NCBI RefSeq assembly: GCF_039533685.1
Contig: NZ_BAAATZ010000025.1
Span: forward strand, 62,001-126,000
Length of the DNA: 64,000 bases
Direction: 5' to 3'
Source: Actinocorallia aurantiaca
GTDB lineage: Bacteria; Actinomycetota; Actinomycetes; Streptosporangiales; Streptosporangiaceae
Each line of letters begins with the position of its first letter. Position 1 is the first letter of the stretch. This document shows positions 34,937 to 44,039 of the stretch, piece after piece. The notes below the pieces were generated by a model, which searched no databases, was not told the origin of the DNA, and saw nothing but the letters and a program-made list of their open reading frames with translations. The translations under genes were made by a program, and so were the position numbers.

Positions 34937-36577
34937 TCACAGGGGGTCGGTCAACCCGCTCCCCAGCGGTGCGCCGCCGGGCAGGGAGACCGGCAGCCGC
35001 CCCTTCGGCGGGGTCTTCCCCGACAGCACCCGGGCCAGCCCGCGCAGCGAGACCTCACTACCGGAGTAGGTGGCCGCCATGGCGTGCGAGGATCCGCCGT
35101 ACCGCAGCGCGTACGGGCTGGCGATCGCGACGTAGACCACCTTGCGGTTCTTCGCGGTGCTCTTCAGGTGGTCCCGGGTGCCCGAGCTCGCCGACGTCAC
35201 GACGATGACGTGCGTCTTGGCCTTCTGCTCACCGGTGATCTGGACGCCCTCCTTGCGGAGCGCCGCGGCGATCCTCGCCTGCTCGGGGCCCTCGACGTAG
35301 ACGGAGCCCTTCAGCGGCAGGACGGCGTTCTTGTTGTGCACCACGGTCACCGCGCTCGTCGCGACCTCCTGCGCCGTCCGGCGGTGCTCGGCGCGCACCG
35401 CCTGGCCCGCCGTCGCCGGATCGGCCCGGACGTCGGTGAACAGCCCGCGGTTCTCCTTGAGCCGGAGGATCCGGGTGACCGCGTCGTCGAGCCTGGCCGC
35501 GGGGACCCGGCCGCTCTTGACGGCGCCGAGCACCTTGGCGCGGGCGGCGTCCAGGTCCGGCGGCATGAGCAGCAGGTCCGCCCCGGCCAGGAGCGCCCGC
35601 ACCGCGGCCTCCGGAGCACCGCCGGGCACCTTCGCCCCGGCCATGCTCAGCGAGTCGGTGACGATCACTCCCTGGAAGCCGAGCTGCCCGCGCAGCAGCC
35701 CGGTCAGCACCTTCTTGGACAGGGTGGCCGGCTGCTTGGACGGGTCGAGGGCCGGGACGACCAGGTGCCCCGTCATGATCGCGTCGACTCCGGCGGCGAT
35801 GGCCGACTGGAACGGCGGCGCGTGCAGCTCCTGCCACTTGGCCGTCGAGTTCTTGATCACCGGCAGTCCGGTGTGGCTGTCGACGTTCGTGTCGCCGTGC
35901 CCGGGGAAGTGCTTGGCCACCGCGGCCACGCCCGCCGAGCGGTAGCCCTCGATCGAGGCGGTGACCATCCGCCCGGCCAGCGCCGGGTCCGCGCCGAACG
36001 AACGCACGCCGATCACCGGGTTGTCCGGGTTGACGTTCACGTCCGCGACGGGCGCGAAGTTCAGGTTGACGCCGGCCGCCCTCAGCTCGGCTCCGGTGGC
36101 GGCCGTCGCCGCGCGGGCCAGGTCCGTGTTCCCGGTGGCCGCCAGCGCCATGGCGCCCGGGAAGTCCGTGGCGAACTTCGCGCGGGTGACCAGGCCCGTC
36201 TCCTCGTCCGCCCCGACGAGGAGCGGCACCCTGGACGCCGCCTGCAGCCCGTTGGACAGCTTCGCCGCCGCCTGCGGGCTGCTCAGGTTCCCCGGGAAGT
36301 AGATGAAGCCGCCCACCTTGTACTTCTTGATGATCCGCTTGCCGTCCGCGGCGTCGCGGACCGTCGGCATGAACAGCTGGCCGACCTTCTCCTCCACGCT
36401 CATGCCCTGCAGCAGTTCGGCGGCGAGCACCCCCGTCTGCTCGGCGCTCTCCCGCGGTGTGCCCGAGGCGCTCGGTGCGGTCGGCGCGGCGGCCTGCTCG
36501 CTCTTGCCGCCCGACGCGGAGCAGCCTGCCAGCAGAGTCCCGCCGAGGACCAGCGCGATGATTCGTCGTACCCCCAT
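34937..36577 (-). CDS. lpqI: LpqI/NagZ-type beta-N-acetylhexosaminidase lipoprotein (GH3)
   Basis: 546 residues. Lipobox GTLLAGCSA gives a lipid-anchored exported enzyme. The GH3 barrel has PLLVGADEETGLVTR, the loop KHFPGHGDTNVDSHTGLP with the His and Asp of the NagZ general acid/base dyad, and nucleophile Asp in GVIVTDSLSM. A C-terminal GH3 sandwich domain follows (VTVVHNKNAVLPL onward), as in mycobacterial LpqI. It releases GlcNAc from muropeptides outside the cytoplasm. Downstream of nagK on the same strand with a 139-base gap, it supplies the recycling pathway formed by nagK and murQ. Confidence 0.92.
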   Translation of the reverse strand: MGVRRIIALVLGGTLLAGCSASGGKSEQAAAPTAPSASGTPRESAEQTGVLAAELLQGMSVEEKVGQLFMPTVRDAADGKRIIKKYKVGGFIYFPGNLSSPQAAAKLSNGLQAASRVPLLVGADEETGLVTRAKFATDFPGAMALAATGNTDLARAATAATGAELRAAGVNLNFAPVADVNVNPDNPVIGVRSFGADPALAGRMVTASIEGYRSAGVAAVAKHFPGHGDTNVDSHTGLPVIKNSTAKWQELHAPPFQSAIAAGVDAIMTGHLVVPALDPSKQPATLSKKVLTGLLRGQLGFQGVIVTDSLSMAGAKVPGGAPEAAVRALLAGADLLLMPPDLDAARAKVLGAVKSGRVPAARLDDAVTRILRLKENRGLFTDVRADPATAGQAVRAEHRRTAQEVATSAVTVVHNKNAVLPLKGSVYVEGPEQARIAAALRKEGVQITGEQKAKTHVIVVTSASSGTRDHLKSTAKNRKVVYVAIASPYALRYGGSSHAMAATYSGSEVSLRGLARVLSGKTPPKGRLPVSLPGGAPLGSGLTDPL

Positions 36578-36716
36578 AGGCGGCGAGAGTAGCGCCACCC
36601 CCGCCCTGCCCCGGCCCCCTCACACGCCGAGCGGACCCGCCCTTTCCCTAATAAGGGGCACGGCCGGGCGACCGGATGGCCGCCCGGCGGGACATGCCCC
36701 CGGCGGGGCTCCCCGT

Positions 36717-37746
36717 TCAGCGGGCCAGCCTGCGGGCGGCCATCCGGGCCGCCCCGGCGGCGCCGTGACCCGCCGGGCTCGGGTNNNNNNNNNNNNNNGC
36801 CGTCCCCGGCCGGGCTCGGGTCGTCCCCGAACCGCTCCCGCAGCCCCTCCCGGACCAGCCGGGCGACCGGGCCCCGGCTCAGGACGGAGCCGGCCATGAC
36901 CACGGGCGCCGCCGGGGCGTCCGGCTCCGGCAGCGAGGGGCGGACGGCGTCGACGTCCATCAGCAGCCAGTCCGCCGCCTCCTCGACGATCTTCAGGGCG
37001 ACCTCGTCCCCGGCCTCCGCGGCCTCGCTGACCACCGGCCCGAGCCGTCCTATCGCGGCCGGAGGGCGCCCGTAGACCTCCTTGACGATCGCCTGGGAGA
37101 GCAGCGGCGAGTACGGGCGGGACGGCTCCGCCGCCGGCTCCCGACCGCTCCCGGCCAGCACCAGCCGGCGCGGCATGAGGTCGGCCAGGACCTCCGAGCC
37201 CAGCAGCGCCCGCGGGATCGTCTCGGCCAGCACGGTGGGCGCGCCCCTGCCGTCCATCGCCGACAGCGCCGCCTTGGCGCCGCGCTTCCCGATCCAGACG
37301 GCGGAGCCCTCGTCTCCCAGCAGGTAGCCGTAGCCGTCGGCGCGCCGGACGATCTCGCCGTCCTGGATGACCGCGGCGCCCGCCCCGGTGCCCGCGAAGA
37401 CCACGATCCCGCGGGAGGCGTCGGTCCCCGAGGCGAAGTTGATGGCGATGTCGGTGAAGACCTCCGGCTCCCCCTTCATGCCGAGCGCCCGCCAGGCCTT
37501 CCGGGAGGCCGAGAGCAGCAGCGGGCGCCCGGCCGCGCCCGCCCCCGCGATGCCGAAGACGCCGGCGGCCACACCGGAGCGGTCCACGCCCTCGGTGGCC
37601 TCGCTCAGCGCGGTGTGCAGGGCCGTCTCCGGGTCGCCGCCGGAGTTGGGGTTGGCACCGGGTCCGGTACCGGTGCCGATGACCGTTCCGTCGAGTGTGG
37701 CCAGGGCACAGCGGGTATTGGTACCGCCGGCGTCGATGCCGATCAC
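36717..37746 (-). CDS. nagK: N-acetylglucosamine kinase (BadF/BadG family), interrupted by an assembly gap
   Basis: ASKHA-fold sugar kinase. The phosphate-1 loop is VIGIDAGGTNTRCALATLDG, with later GIVVFAGTGAGAAVI and GYGYLLGDEGSAVWIG. The 14 N at 36785-36798 break the frame; the true C-terminus, ending GAARMAARRLAR, is at 36717. Overlapping the two 13-base copies that flank the gap gives an uninterrupted frame of 330 residues. It phosphorylates GlcNAc freed by LpqI. The GTG at 37746 is the only standard start that keeps the glycine loop; a CTG 16 codons upstream cannot be excluded. It is divergent from the MurR-type regulator. Confidence 0.85.
36785..36798. other. Assembly gap (14 N) within nagK
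   Basis: Unknown bases. The 13-mer GCCGGGCTCGGGT occurs on both sides (36772-36784 and 36809-36821), so the two contig ends probably overlap and the N length is not real. Confidence 0.9.
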
Positions 37747-37791
37747 GTAGGGTCCGGGGGCATTGTTGGGGGCGACCGAATCACCGGCCAG

Positions 37792-37849
37792 GTCACGTCC
37801 GTGAAAACTTTGACGTTGACGTGACAAACCCCTTGTAAGAAACTTTCTT
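37792..37849. promoter_or_regulatory. Operator/promoter region between nagK and the MurR-like gene
   Basis: A GTCACGT / ACGTGAC inverted repeat (37792-37798 and 37819-37825) and a perfect 13-base palindrome AAGAAACTTTCTT (37837-37849) that ends 2 bases before the regulator ATG. TTGACG (37810-37815) with TGTAAG (37834-37839), 18 bases apart, is a plausible plus-strand promoter. RpiR/MurR regulators bind A/T-rich GAAA/TTTC palindromes, so autoregulation is likely. The regulator gene has no clear Shine-Dalgarno. Confidence 0.55.
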
Positions 37850-37851
37850 CC

Positions 37852-38775
37852 ATGAGGAAACCCGAAGGTCAAGACACGGCGGGACACGCAGCACCTCCAC
37901 TGAGCACGGTGGTCCGGGTCCGGTCACTGCTGCCCTCCCTCCCACCGGCGGAGCGGCGCGTGGCCCAGCGCGTGGTGGACGACCCCGAGGGCGTCGCGGC
38001 CTCCACCATCACGGAGCTGGCCCAAGCGTGCGGAACCTCGGAGACGACCGTCATCCGGTTCTGCCGCGCGATCGGCTTCACCGGGTATCCGGAACTGCGG
38101 CTGACGCTCGCCACCGAGGCCGGACGTGCCCAGTCCGCTGCCGGGGGCCGAGTGGTGGGCAGTGACATCGGACCCGATGACACTCTTGAGGATGTCGTTG
38201 AGAAGGTCACCTTCGCCGACGCCCGGGCGGTGGAGGAGACCGCGGCACAGCTGGACCTCAAGACTCTGGAGCGGGTGATCGACATGGTCGTGGCCGCCCG
38301 TCGCATCGACGTCTATGGGGTGGGGGCCAGCGCGTTCGTCGCACTGGACTTCCAGCAGAAACTGCACCGCATCGGGCACACTTCGTACGCGTGGTCCGAC
38401 GCCCACATCATGCTGACGAGTGCGGCGGTTCTCCAGCCCGGAGACGTCGCGGTCGGCATTTCGCACAGCGGGACCACCGTCGAAACGCTTGACGCGCTGG
38501 CCGTCGCCGCAGGAAGGGGAGCCACCACCGTCGCCCTCACCAACTTCCCCAAGTCGCCCATCGCGGAGCTGGCCGACCTCGTCCTGACCACCGCGGCCCG
38601 GGAGACGACGTTCCGTTCCGGCGCGACCGCCAGCAGGCTCGCCCAGCTCACGGTGATCGACTGCGTCTTCGTCGGTGTCGCGCGCAAGACCTACGAGCCC
38701 ACCAGGGAAGCCCTGGCGGCCACCTACACCGCAGTGCACGGCCGCAGTGTCCGGCCAGAGAGGAAGAGGCGATGA
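37852..38775 (+). CDS. MurR/RpiR family transcriptional regulator
   Basis: 307 residues. The N-terminal HTH_6 domain has PPAERRVAQRVVDDPEGVAASTITELAQACGTSETTVIRFCRAIGFTGYPELR. The C-terminal SIS domain has RRIDVYGVGASAFVALDFQQKLHRIG and AVGISHSGTTVETLDALAVA and should bind a phosphosugar, probably MurNAc-6-P or GlcNAc-6-P given its neighbours. Its stop overlaps the murQ start as ATGA, which gives coupled expression with murQ. It probably controls itself, murQ and the divergent nagK-lpqI genes. Confidence 0.9.
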   Translation: MRKPEGQDTAGHAAPPLSTVVRVRSLLPSLPPAERRVAQRVVDDPEGVAASTITELAQACGTSETTVIRFCRAIGFTGYPELRLTLATEAGRAQSAAGGRVVGSDIGPDDTLEDVVEKVTFADARAVEETAAQLDLKTLERVIDMVVAARRIDVYGVGASAFVALDFQQKLHRIGHTSYAWSDAHIMLTSAAVLQPGDVAVGISHSGTTVETLDALAVAAGRGATTVALTNFPKSPIAELADLVLTTAARETTFRSGATASRLAQLTVIDCVFVGVARKTYEPTREALAATYTAVHGRSVRPERKRR

Positions 38776-39701
38776 GCGACCTGCCCATCGATCTGCCCAC
38801 CGAGCAGCGCAACCCGCGCACGCTCGACGTCGACGCCCTGCCCACCATCGAGGTCCTGCGCCGCATCAACACCGAGGACGAGCGGATCCCCCAGGCGGTC
38901 GCCGAGGTGCTGCCCCAGGTGGCCGACCTCGCCGACCTCGCCGTCGAGGCGCTGCGCCGGGGAAGGCGCGTGCACTACTTCGGGGCCGGGACGTCCGGCC
39001 GGCTCGGCTTCATCGACGCGGCCGAGCTCCCGCCCACCTACGGGACGCCGCCGGAGTGGGTCGTCGCCCACCACGCGGGCGGCTCCGAGGCCCTGTCCGC
39101 CGCGGTGGAGGGCGTCGAGGACGACGTCTCCCTCGGGGCGCGTGACGCCGAGAGCGTCCGCGCCGGGGACCTCGTCATCGGCATCGCCGCCAGCGGCACC
39201 ACGCCCTACGTCGTGGGCGCGCTGCGGCACTCCGCTTCGGTCGGGGCCGCCACCGGGCTCATCTCGGCCAACCCGTCGTCGTGGTTCGGCCGCGAGGTGG
39301 ACGTGCACGTCGGGCTCGCCACCGGACCCGAGGTGATCAGCGGCTCCACCCGGATGAAGGCGGGCACCGCCACCAAGATGGTGCTCAACGCCTTCTCGAC
39401 CACCGTCATGATCCGGCTCGGCCGGACCTACTCCAACCTCATGGTCAGCGTGAACGCGCTCAACTCCAAGCTGCGCCGCCGCCTGGTGCGCATCCTCGTG
39501 GAGGCCACCGGCCTCGACGCGCGCACCTGTGAACACGCCCTTGCCGAGGCGGGCGGCGACACGCGGGTCGCGCTGATCACCCTCCTCGCCGATGTGACCC
39601 CCGCCCGCGCCGCCGACGCCCTGGAAGAGGCCGGCGGCGCGGTGCGCGAGGCGCTCCTGCTGCTCGAAGGCGCTCAGGAGAGGTACGGCCTCAGCTCCTG
39701 A
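38772..39701 (+). CDS. murQ: N-acetylmuramic acid 6-phosphate etherase
   Basis: 309 residues. The SIS domain has HYFGAGTSGRLGFIDAAELPPTYG and IGIAASGTTPYVVGAL, followed by the MurQ signature ISGSTRMKAGTATKMVLNAFST and RTYSNLMVSVNALNSKL. It cleaves the lactyl ether of MurNAc-6-P to GlcNAc-6-P and D-lactate. The start overlaps the regulator stop. The end overlaps the convergent acyl-CoA dehydrogenase by 28 bases. Confidence 0.95.
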   Translation: MSDLPIDLPTEQRNPRTLDVDALPTIEVLRRINTEDERIPQAVAEVLPQVADLADLAVEALRRGRRVHYFGAGTSGRLGFIDAAELPPTYGTPPEWVVAHHAGGSEALSAAVEGVEDDVSLGARDAESVRAGDLVIGIAASGTTPYVVGALRHSASVGAATGLISANPSSWFGREVDVHVGLATGPEVISGSTRMKAGTATKMVLNAFSTTVMIRLGRTYSNLMVSVNALNSKLRRRLVRILVEATGLDARTCEHALAEAGGDTRVALITLLADVTPARAADALEEAGGAVREALLLLEGAQERYGLSS

Positions 39702-40870
39702 CGGGCCACCGTGCGGGAATGCACCTCGTCCGGACCGTCGAAGATCCTCATCGCCCTAGCCCAGGTGTACATGGCGGCCAGCGGGGTGTCGTCGGAGACG
39801 CCCGCCCCACCGTGGACCTGGATCGCCCTGTCCAACACCTCGCACGCGACCCGCGGCGCGATCACCTTGATCGCCGCGATCTCCGTCCGGGCCCCCTTGG
39901 CGCCGTGCCTGTCGATCAGCCACGCGGTCTTGAGGGTGAGCAGCCGGGCCTGCTCGATCGCCATGCGCGACTCGGCGATCTGCTGCTGCACCACTCCCTG
40001 GGAGGCCAGGGGCTTACCGAACGCCACGCGCTCGGCGGCCCGCCTGCACATCAGCTCCAGCGCCCGCTCGGCCATGCCGATCGCCCGCATCGCGTGGTGG
40101 ATCCGGCCGGGGCCCAGCCGGGCCTGGGAGATCATGAACCCGTCGCCCTCCTGGGCGATGAGGTTGGAGACCGGCACCCGGACGTCCTCGAACCGAAGCT
40201 CGCAGTGGCCGTGCTGGTCGTGGCGGCCGAAGACCGGCAGGTCCCGCACGACGGTGAAGCCCGGGGTGTCCCGGGGCACCAGGATCTGGGACTGCTGGCG
40301 GTGCACGGAGGCGTCCGGGTCGGTCTTGCCCATCACGATGAAGATCTTGCAGCGCTCGTCGGCGGCGCCGGAGATCCACCACTTGCGCCCGTTGATGACG
40401 TACTCGTCACCCTCGCGGACGATGCTCGTGGTGATGTTGGTGGCGTCGGAGGAGGCGACGTCCGGCTCGGTCATCGCGAACGCCGAACGGATCTCGCCGT
40501 TCAGCAGCGGCTCCAGCCAGGTCTTCTTCTGCTCCTCGGTGCCGAACATGTGCAGGACTTCCATGTTCCCGGTGTCCGGCGCCTGGCAGTTGATCGCCTC
40601 GGGGGCGATGTCCGGGCTGCGGCCGGTGAGCTCGGCGAGGGTGGCGTAGTCCACGTTGCTCAGCCCGCTCAGGTCCGGCAGGAAGAGGTTCCACAGGCCC
40701 CGCTTGCGGGCCTCCGCCTTGAGGTCCTCGACGACCGGAGGGAGCTGGTGCGGGTCGTTGACGGCCCGCCACTCCTGGTAGACCTTCTCCGCCGGATACA
40801 CGTGGGAGTCCATGAACTCCTGCAGGTCGGCCAGGTATTCACGTGCCTTCGGGCTCAGTTCGAAGTCCAT
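39674..40870 (-). CDS. Acyl-CoA dehydrogenase
   Basis: 398 residues, ACAD10/11-like branch. FAD/substrate motifs are SAFAMTEPDVASSDATNI and YVINGRKWWISGA. The C-terminal region has VHGGAGVSDDTPLAAMYTWARAMRIFDGPDEVHSRTVARQEL. The DGPDEVH ending is that of long-chain or unusual-acyl enzymes of this branch. ATG at 40870 is where the alignment-like MDFELSPKAREYL begins; the open frame continues upstream without homology. The substrate is unknown. A 323-base region upstream, before the TnpB pseudogene, holds no supported gene. Confidence 0.9.
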   Translation of the reverse strand: MDFELSPKAREYLADLQEFMDSHVYPAEKVYQEWRAVNDPHQLPPVVEDLKAEARKRGLWNLFLPDLSGLSNVDYATLAELTGRSPDIAPEAINCQAPDTGNMEVLHMFGTEEQKKTWLEPLLNGEIRSAFAMTEPDVASSDATNITTSIVREGDEYVINGRKWWISGAADERCKIFIVMGKTDPDASVHRQQSQILVPRDTPGFTVVRDLPVFGRHDQHGHCELRFEDVRVPVSNLIAQEGDGFMISQARLGPGRIHHAMRAIGMAERALELMCRRAAERVAFGKPLASQGVVQQQIAESRMAIEQARLLTLKTAWLIDRHGAKGARTEIAAIKVIAPRVACEVLDRAIQVHGGAGVSDDTPLAAMYTWARAMRIFDGPDEVHSRTVARQELRPYLS

Positions 40871-41193
40871 GGGCCACAGTGTCGCAGACCCCGTCAGGAC
40901 GCACTTACAAGGGTATGTCCTGTTGCCGGTTGAGTGTTCAGGAGCGTCCACGAGGTTCCTCTGGTCACCTGTGGCCTCTCCCCTGGACCTCGCGACCTCT
41001 CCTGCGCGGCCGGGTGCCGACCGGCGGTCTCTCCGGATGCCCGGGGAGGGATTTTCAGGTTTCCCGTCCGCGCCCACCACACCGCGAGTAAGTTGTGGCC
41101 CAGTCACACCCGGTGACTTCGGGCAGGTGGGAAAGGGGATCGGTGTGCCGAAGATCCGAACCTGCCGCCGTCCGGCTCCCCAGGTAGTCCGGT
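40871..41193. other. Intergenic region with no supported gene
   Basis: 323 bases between the divergent acyl-CoA dehydrogenase and the TnpB-family pseudogene. It should contain the ACAD promoter and possibly the left flank of the mobile element. No clear terminal repeat, hairpin or small ORF was recognised. Confidence 0.4.
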
Positions 41194-42739
41194 ATGGCTG
41201 AGCCGGGCAGGCCGCTGCGGCCTATCGCCGCGCCGTTCGTCGTCGCCCAGCCCCAGGGCGTGTCGATCCGCACCCGTCTCAAGGGCCTCACTCCCCGGGA
41301 TGAGGAGGTGTTGCGTCTTGTGGGTGCGCATCTGGGGTCGCTGGCGGGCCGGGATCTGGCCGCCCGCTGCACCGACGGACTGGCGCACACCCCCCAGCGG
41401 TGGGCCGAGCGCAAACGAGAGCTGACCGGCCAGTCGTCGTCGCGGTGGGCTGGGGCGATCACCAAGGCCACCCACGACCAGTGGGCACTGTCGCGGCGCT
41501 CCCAGGCCGCGCACCTGAACACCCTGGATGCCGCCATCGGCACGATCGAGCATCGTCTGGCCCTGCCCCTGGGCGAGAAGGGCAGCAAACGAGCCCCGGG
41601 TGGCTACCGCTCCAGGGGCGAGTCGTTCGCCAAGTCCCGCCGCCTGGCCTTGCTGAAGGAACGCCGCACGAAGGTCGCGGCCGACCGCGCCGCCGGGAGG
41701 GTGCAGGTGGCGCGCGGTGGCCGCAAACTCGCGAACACCCGCCACCACCTGAAGGAAGCCGGTCTGAGCGAGAAGCAGTGGCGGGATCGGTGGGAGGCGG
41801 CCCGCTGGTTCCTGTCGGCCGACGGCGAGAGCGGCAAGCGGTACGGCAACGAAACCCTGCGCATCACCCCCGACGGGCAGGTCAGCATCAAGCTCCCCGC
41901 ACCTTTGGCCGAGTTCGCCAACGCGTCTCACGGCCGGTACGTGCTGACCGCCCGGGTGTCCTTCGCCCACCGGGGTCGGGAGTGGGCGGATCGGGTGGAG
42001 GCCGACCGGGCGACGGCCTACCGCCTGCACCTGGATGCCGAGCGGGGGCGCTGGTATGTGGACGCGGCCTGGCAGCGCCCGCCCGTACGGATCCTCCCCT
42101 TGGAGGCGGCGAGGGCGGCCGGGATGGTGGGAGTGGACACCAACGCCGACCACCTGGCGGCTGGACGCCCACGGCAACCCGATCGGCGCACCGGTCCGGT
42201 TCGACTACGACCTGTCGGGCACCGCAGCGCACCGGGACGCGCAACTGCGCCACGCCCTGACCCGGCTGCTGCACTGGACCCGCCGCACCGGTGCGAGAGC
42301 GATCGCGGTGGAGGACCTGGACTTCGCCGAGGCCAAGACCCGTGAGAGGCACGGCCGCAACCGCCGCTTCCGCCAAGTGATCCACGGTATGCCGACCAGC
42401 CGACTCAAGGCCCGGCTGGTGTCGATGGCCGCCGAGCACGACCTGGCGTTGGTGGCGGTGGATCCGGCCTACACCAGCCGGTGGGGCGCCCAGCACTGGC
42501 AGAAACCCACCAGCACCACCACTCGTAAGACCACCCGGCATGAGGCCGCGAGCCTGGTGATCGGGAGACGCGCCCTGGGTCATGGCGCCCGGCGTCGGAC
42601 GGCACCGCCCCCGCATCACCGGAGTGATGGTGCGGGGCATCGGACCGCCCAGGCCTGCCGCCGTGACCCGGAGCGTGAGGGAACCCGCCCCACCCGCACG
42701 GATGTACGGACACGATCGGTGCATCCGCCGGGTGCGTGA
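41194..42739 (+). pseudogene. TnpB-family (IS200/IS605-type) RNA-guided nuclease-like gene, frameshifted
   Basis: Two frames together encode one actinobacterial TnpB-type protein. The first (41194 to about 42160) has GVSIRTRLKGLTPRDEEVLRLV, RDLAARC, SRWAGAITKATHDQW, RGESFAKSRRL and the RuvC-I block GMVGVDTNADHLA. The second (from about 42153) has WRLDAHGNPIG, RuvC-II AIAVEDLDFAEAKTR, and PAYTSRWGAQHWQKP with TRHEAASLVIGRRALGHGARRR. The break falls at a single CCTGGCGG (42153-42160); losing one of two tandem 8-base copies explains the shift exactly. No TnpA gene or zinc ribbon is seen. This lone copy should be inactive unless a frameshift rescues it. Confidence 0.8.
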
Positions 42740-42839
42740 AAGCGGGGGACCAGCCTGTCCAGCACCGTTCGGGGCAGGCCGCTGATCACAGGGACACTCC
42801 TGGTCAGCGTTAAGGAACGGTCGCGCGTACGATGCGGGC
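42740..42839. other. Right flank of the TnpB-family element
   Basis: 100 bases with no gene. In TnpB systems the guide RNA comes from the 3' end of the gene and the element's right end, so this is where such an RNA would be sought. No defined end or target site was recognised. Confidence 0.3.
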
Positions 42840-43481
42840 ATGACCCTTCGCGCCGTGATCACCGACTGGGGCGGTGTGCTGACCGAACCCCTCGCCGAGG
42901 CCACTCGCAAGTGGATCTCCCTCGAGCGCATCGAAGCATCCAGCTACCGGGAGACGATGCGCTCCTGGTTCACCGGCGCCTACGCGGGCGCGGGCCCCGA
43001 GAACCTGATCCACCGGCTCGAGGACGGCTCGCTGGAGGCCGCCGAGTTCGAACGGCTCCTGGCCGCCGAGCTCCGGCTCGTCGACGGCGGGCCCGTCTCC
43101 CCCGACGGCCTCCTGGACCGCATGTTCGCCGAGTTCGCCCCCGTCGACTCGATGTACGACGTCATCCAGAGGTGCCGTACGCACGGCTTCCAGACGGCCC
43201 TGCTGTCCAACTCCTGGGGCAACACCTATCCCCGCGAGCGCTGGACCGACCTGTTCGACGCCGTCGTCATCTCCGGCGAGGTGCGCATGCGCAAGCCGTC
43301 GCCCGAGATCTTCCACCACGCGCTGGAGATCCTCGGCCTGGAGGCCCCCCAGTGCGTGTTCATCGACGACATCGAGCAGAACATCGTGGCCGCCGAGAGC
43401 CTCGGCATGGTCGGCCTGCACCACACCGACCCCGAGAAGACCCGCGCCGCCCTCGCCGACCTGCTGGAAGTGCCGCTGTGA
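42840..43481 (+). CDS. HAD-IA family hydrolase
   Basis: 213 residues. Motif I is VITDWGGVLTEPL (nucleophile Asp; the second Asp is Gly as in the DFGGVL subgroup), motif II ALLSNSW, motif III lysine in RKPSPEIFHHAL and motif IV CVFIDDIEQNIVAAESLG. A helical cap lies between. This matches phosphatase/epoxide-hydrolase-N-like HADs; the substrate is unknown. The ATG is followed at once by homologous sequence. It may be co-transcribed with the DUF6912 gene 51 bases on. Confidence 0.87.
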   Translation: MTLRAVITDWGGVLTEPLAEATRKWISLERIEASSYRETMRSWFTGAYAGAGPENLIHRLEDGSLEAAEFERLLAAELRLVDGGPVSPDGLLDRMFAEFAPVDSMYDVIQRCRTHGFQTALLSNSWGNTYPRERWTDLFDAVVISGEVRMRKPSPEIFHHALEILGLEAPQCVFIDDIEQNIVAAESLGMVGLHHTDPEKTRAALADLLEVPL

Positions 43482-43532
43482 CGCCCTCCCCGCCGGTCAC
43501 CGGCGGGGACGCCTCCGTGCCACACTGAGTCA

Positions 43533-44033
43533 ATGCGCGTCTACCTGCCCTCCACCCTGCCGCTCCTGGCCCAGGCCCTCGCCGACGGCGAGCTGCACGT
43601 CCACCACGCCTACGCGGTCACCCCCGCCCTGCGCGAGTGGTACGCCGGCGGTGAGCTCGAGGAGCTGGAGTACGCCGCCATGCTGTCGGCGGCCCGCGCC
43701 AGCCTCCGCCTCCTGGCCGGCTCCCCCGACACCCCGCCCCGCCGCGTCGTCCTGGCCGCCGAGGTCCCGGACGGCTCCGTCGCCTACGAGGGCGGCTACG
43801 AGAACCTGGGCGAGGCCGACCGCGCCGAGGTCCGCCTCCGCGACCCCCTCCCCCTGAGGAAGGTCGTCTCCGCCCACGTCGACGACCCCGACGCGGTCCC
43901 CGACATCCTCGCCGCCGCCAAGGCCCTGGGCGCCGCCGACCAGGGCGACTTCGACGCCCAGTTCACCGTCGACGGCGCCGAGGGCCACGAACTCATGTGG
44001 TACGCCACCCAGGAACTCCCCGACCTGGTCTGA
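43533..44033 (+). CDS. DUF6912-like conserved protein
   Basis: 166 residues beginning MRVYLPSTLPLLAQALADGEL, with TPALREWYAGGELEELEYAAMLSAARASLRLL and the end GHELMWYATQELPDLV. This Ala/Leu-rich pattern is that of a widespread small actinobacterial family of unknown function that I place as DUF6912. It is cytoplasmic, with no membrane segment. The ORF and strand are clear, the family name moderately so. Confidence 0.75.
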   Translation: MRVYLPSTLPLLAQALADGELHVHHAYAVTPALREWYAGGELEELEYAAMLSAARASLRLLAGSPDTPPRRVVLAAEVPDGSVAYEGGYENLGEADRAEVRLRDPLPLRKVVSAHVDDPDAVPDILAAAKALGAADQGDFDAQFTVDGAEGHELMWYATQELPDLV

Positions 44034-44039
44034 GCGCCG

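Noticed and set aside
36400..36716. Continuation of the nagK frame through the N run into the lpqI N-terminal region
   Set aside because: This is an artefact of the wrong gap length; the real NagK C-terminus and stop are at 36717 in another frame.
41194..42739. Cas12 effector
   Set aside because: The RuvC motifs fit TnpB of IS200/IS605-type elements; there is no repeat array, Cas1 or Cas2 nearby.
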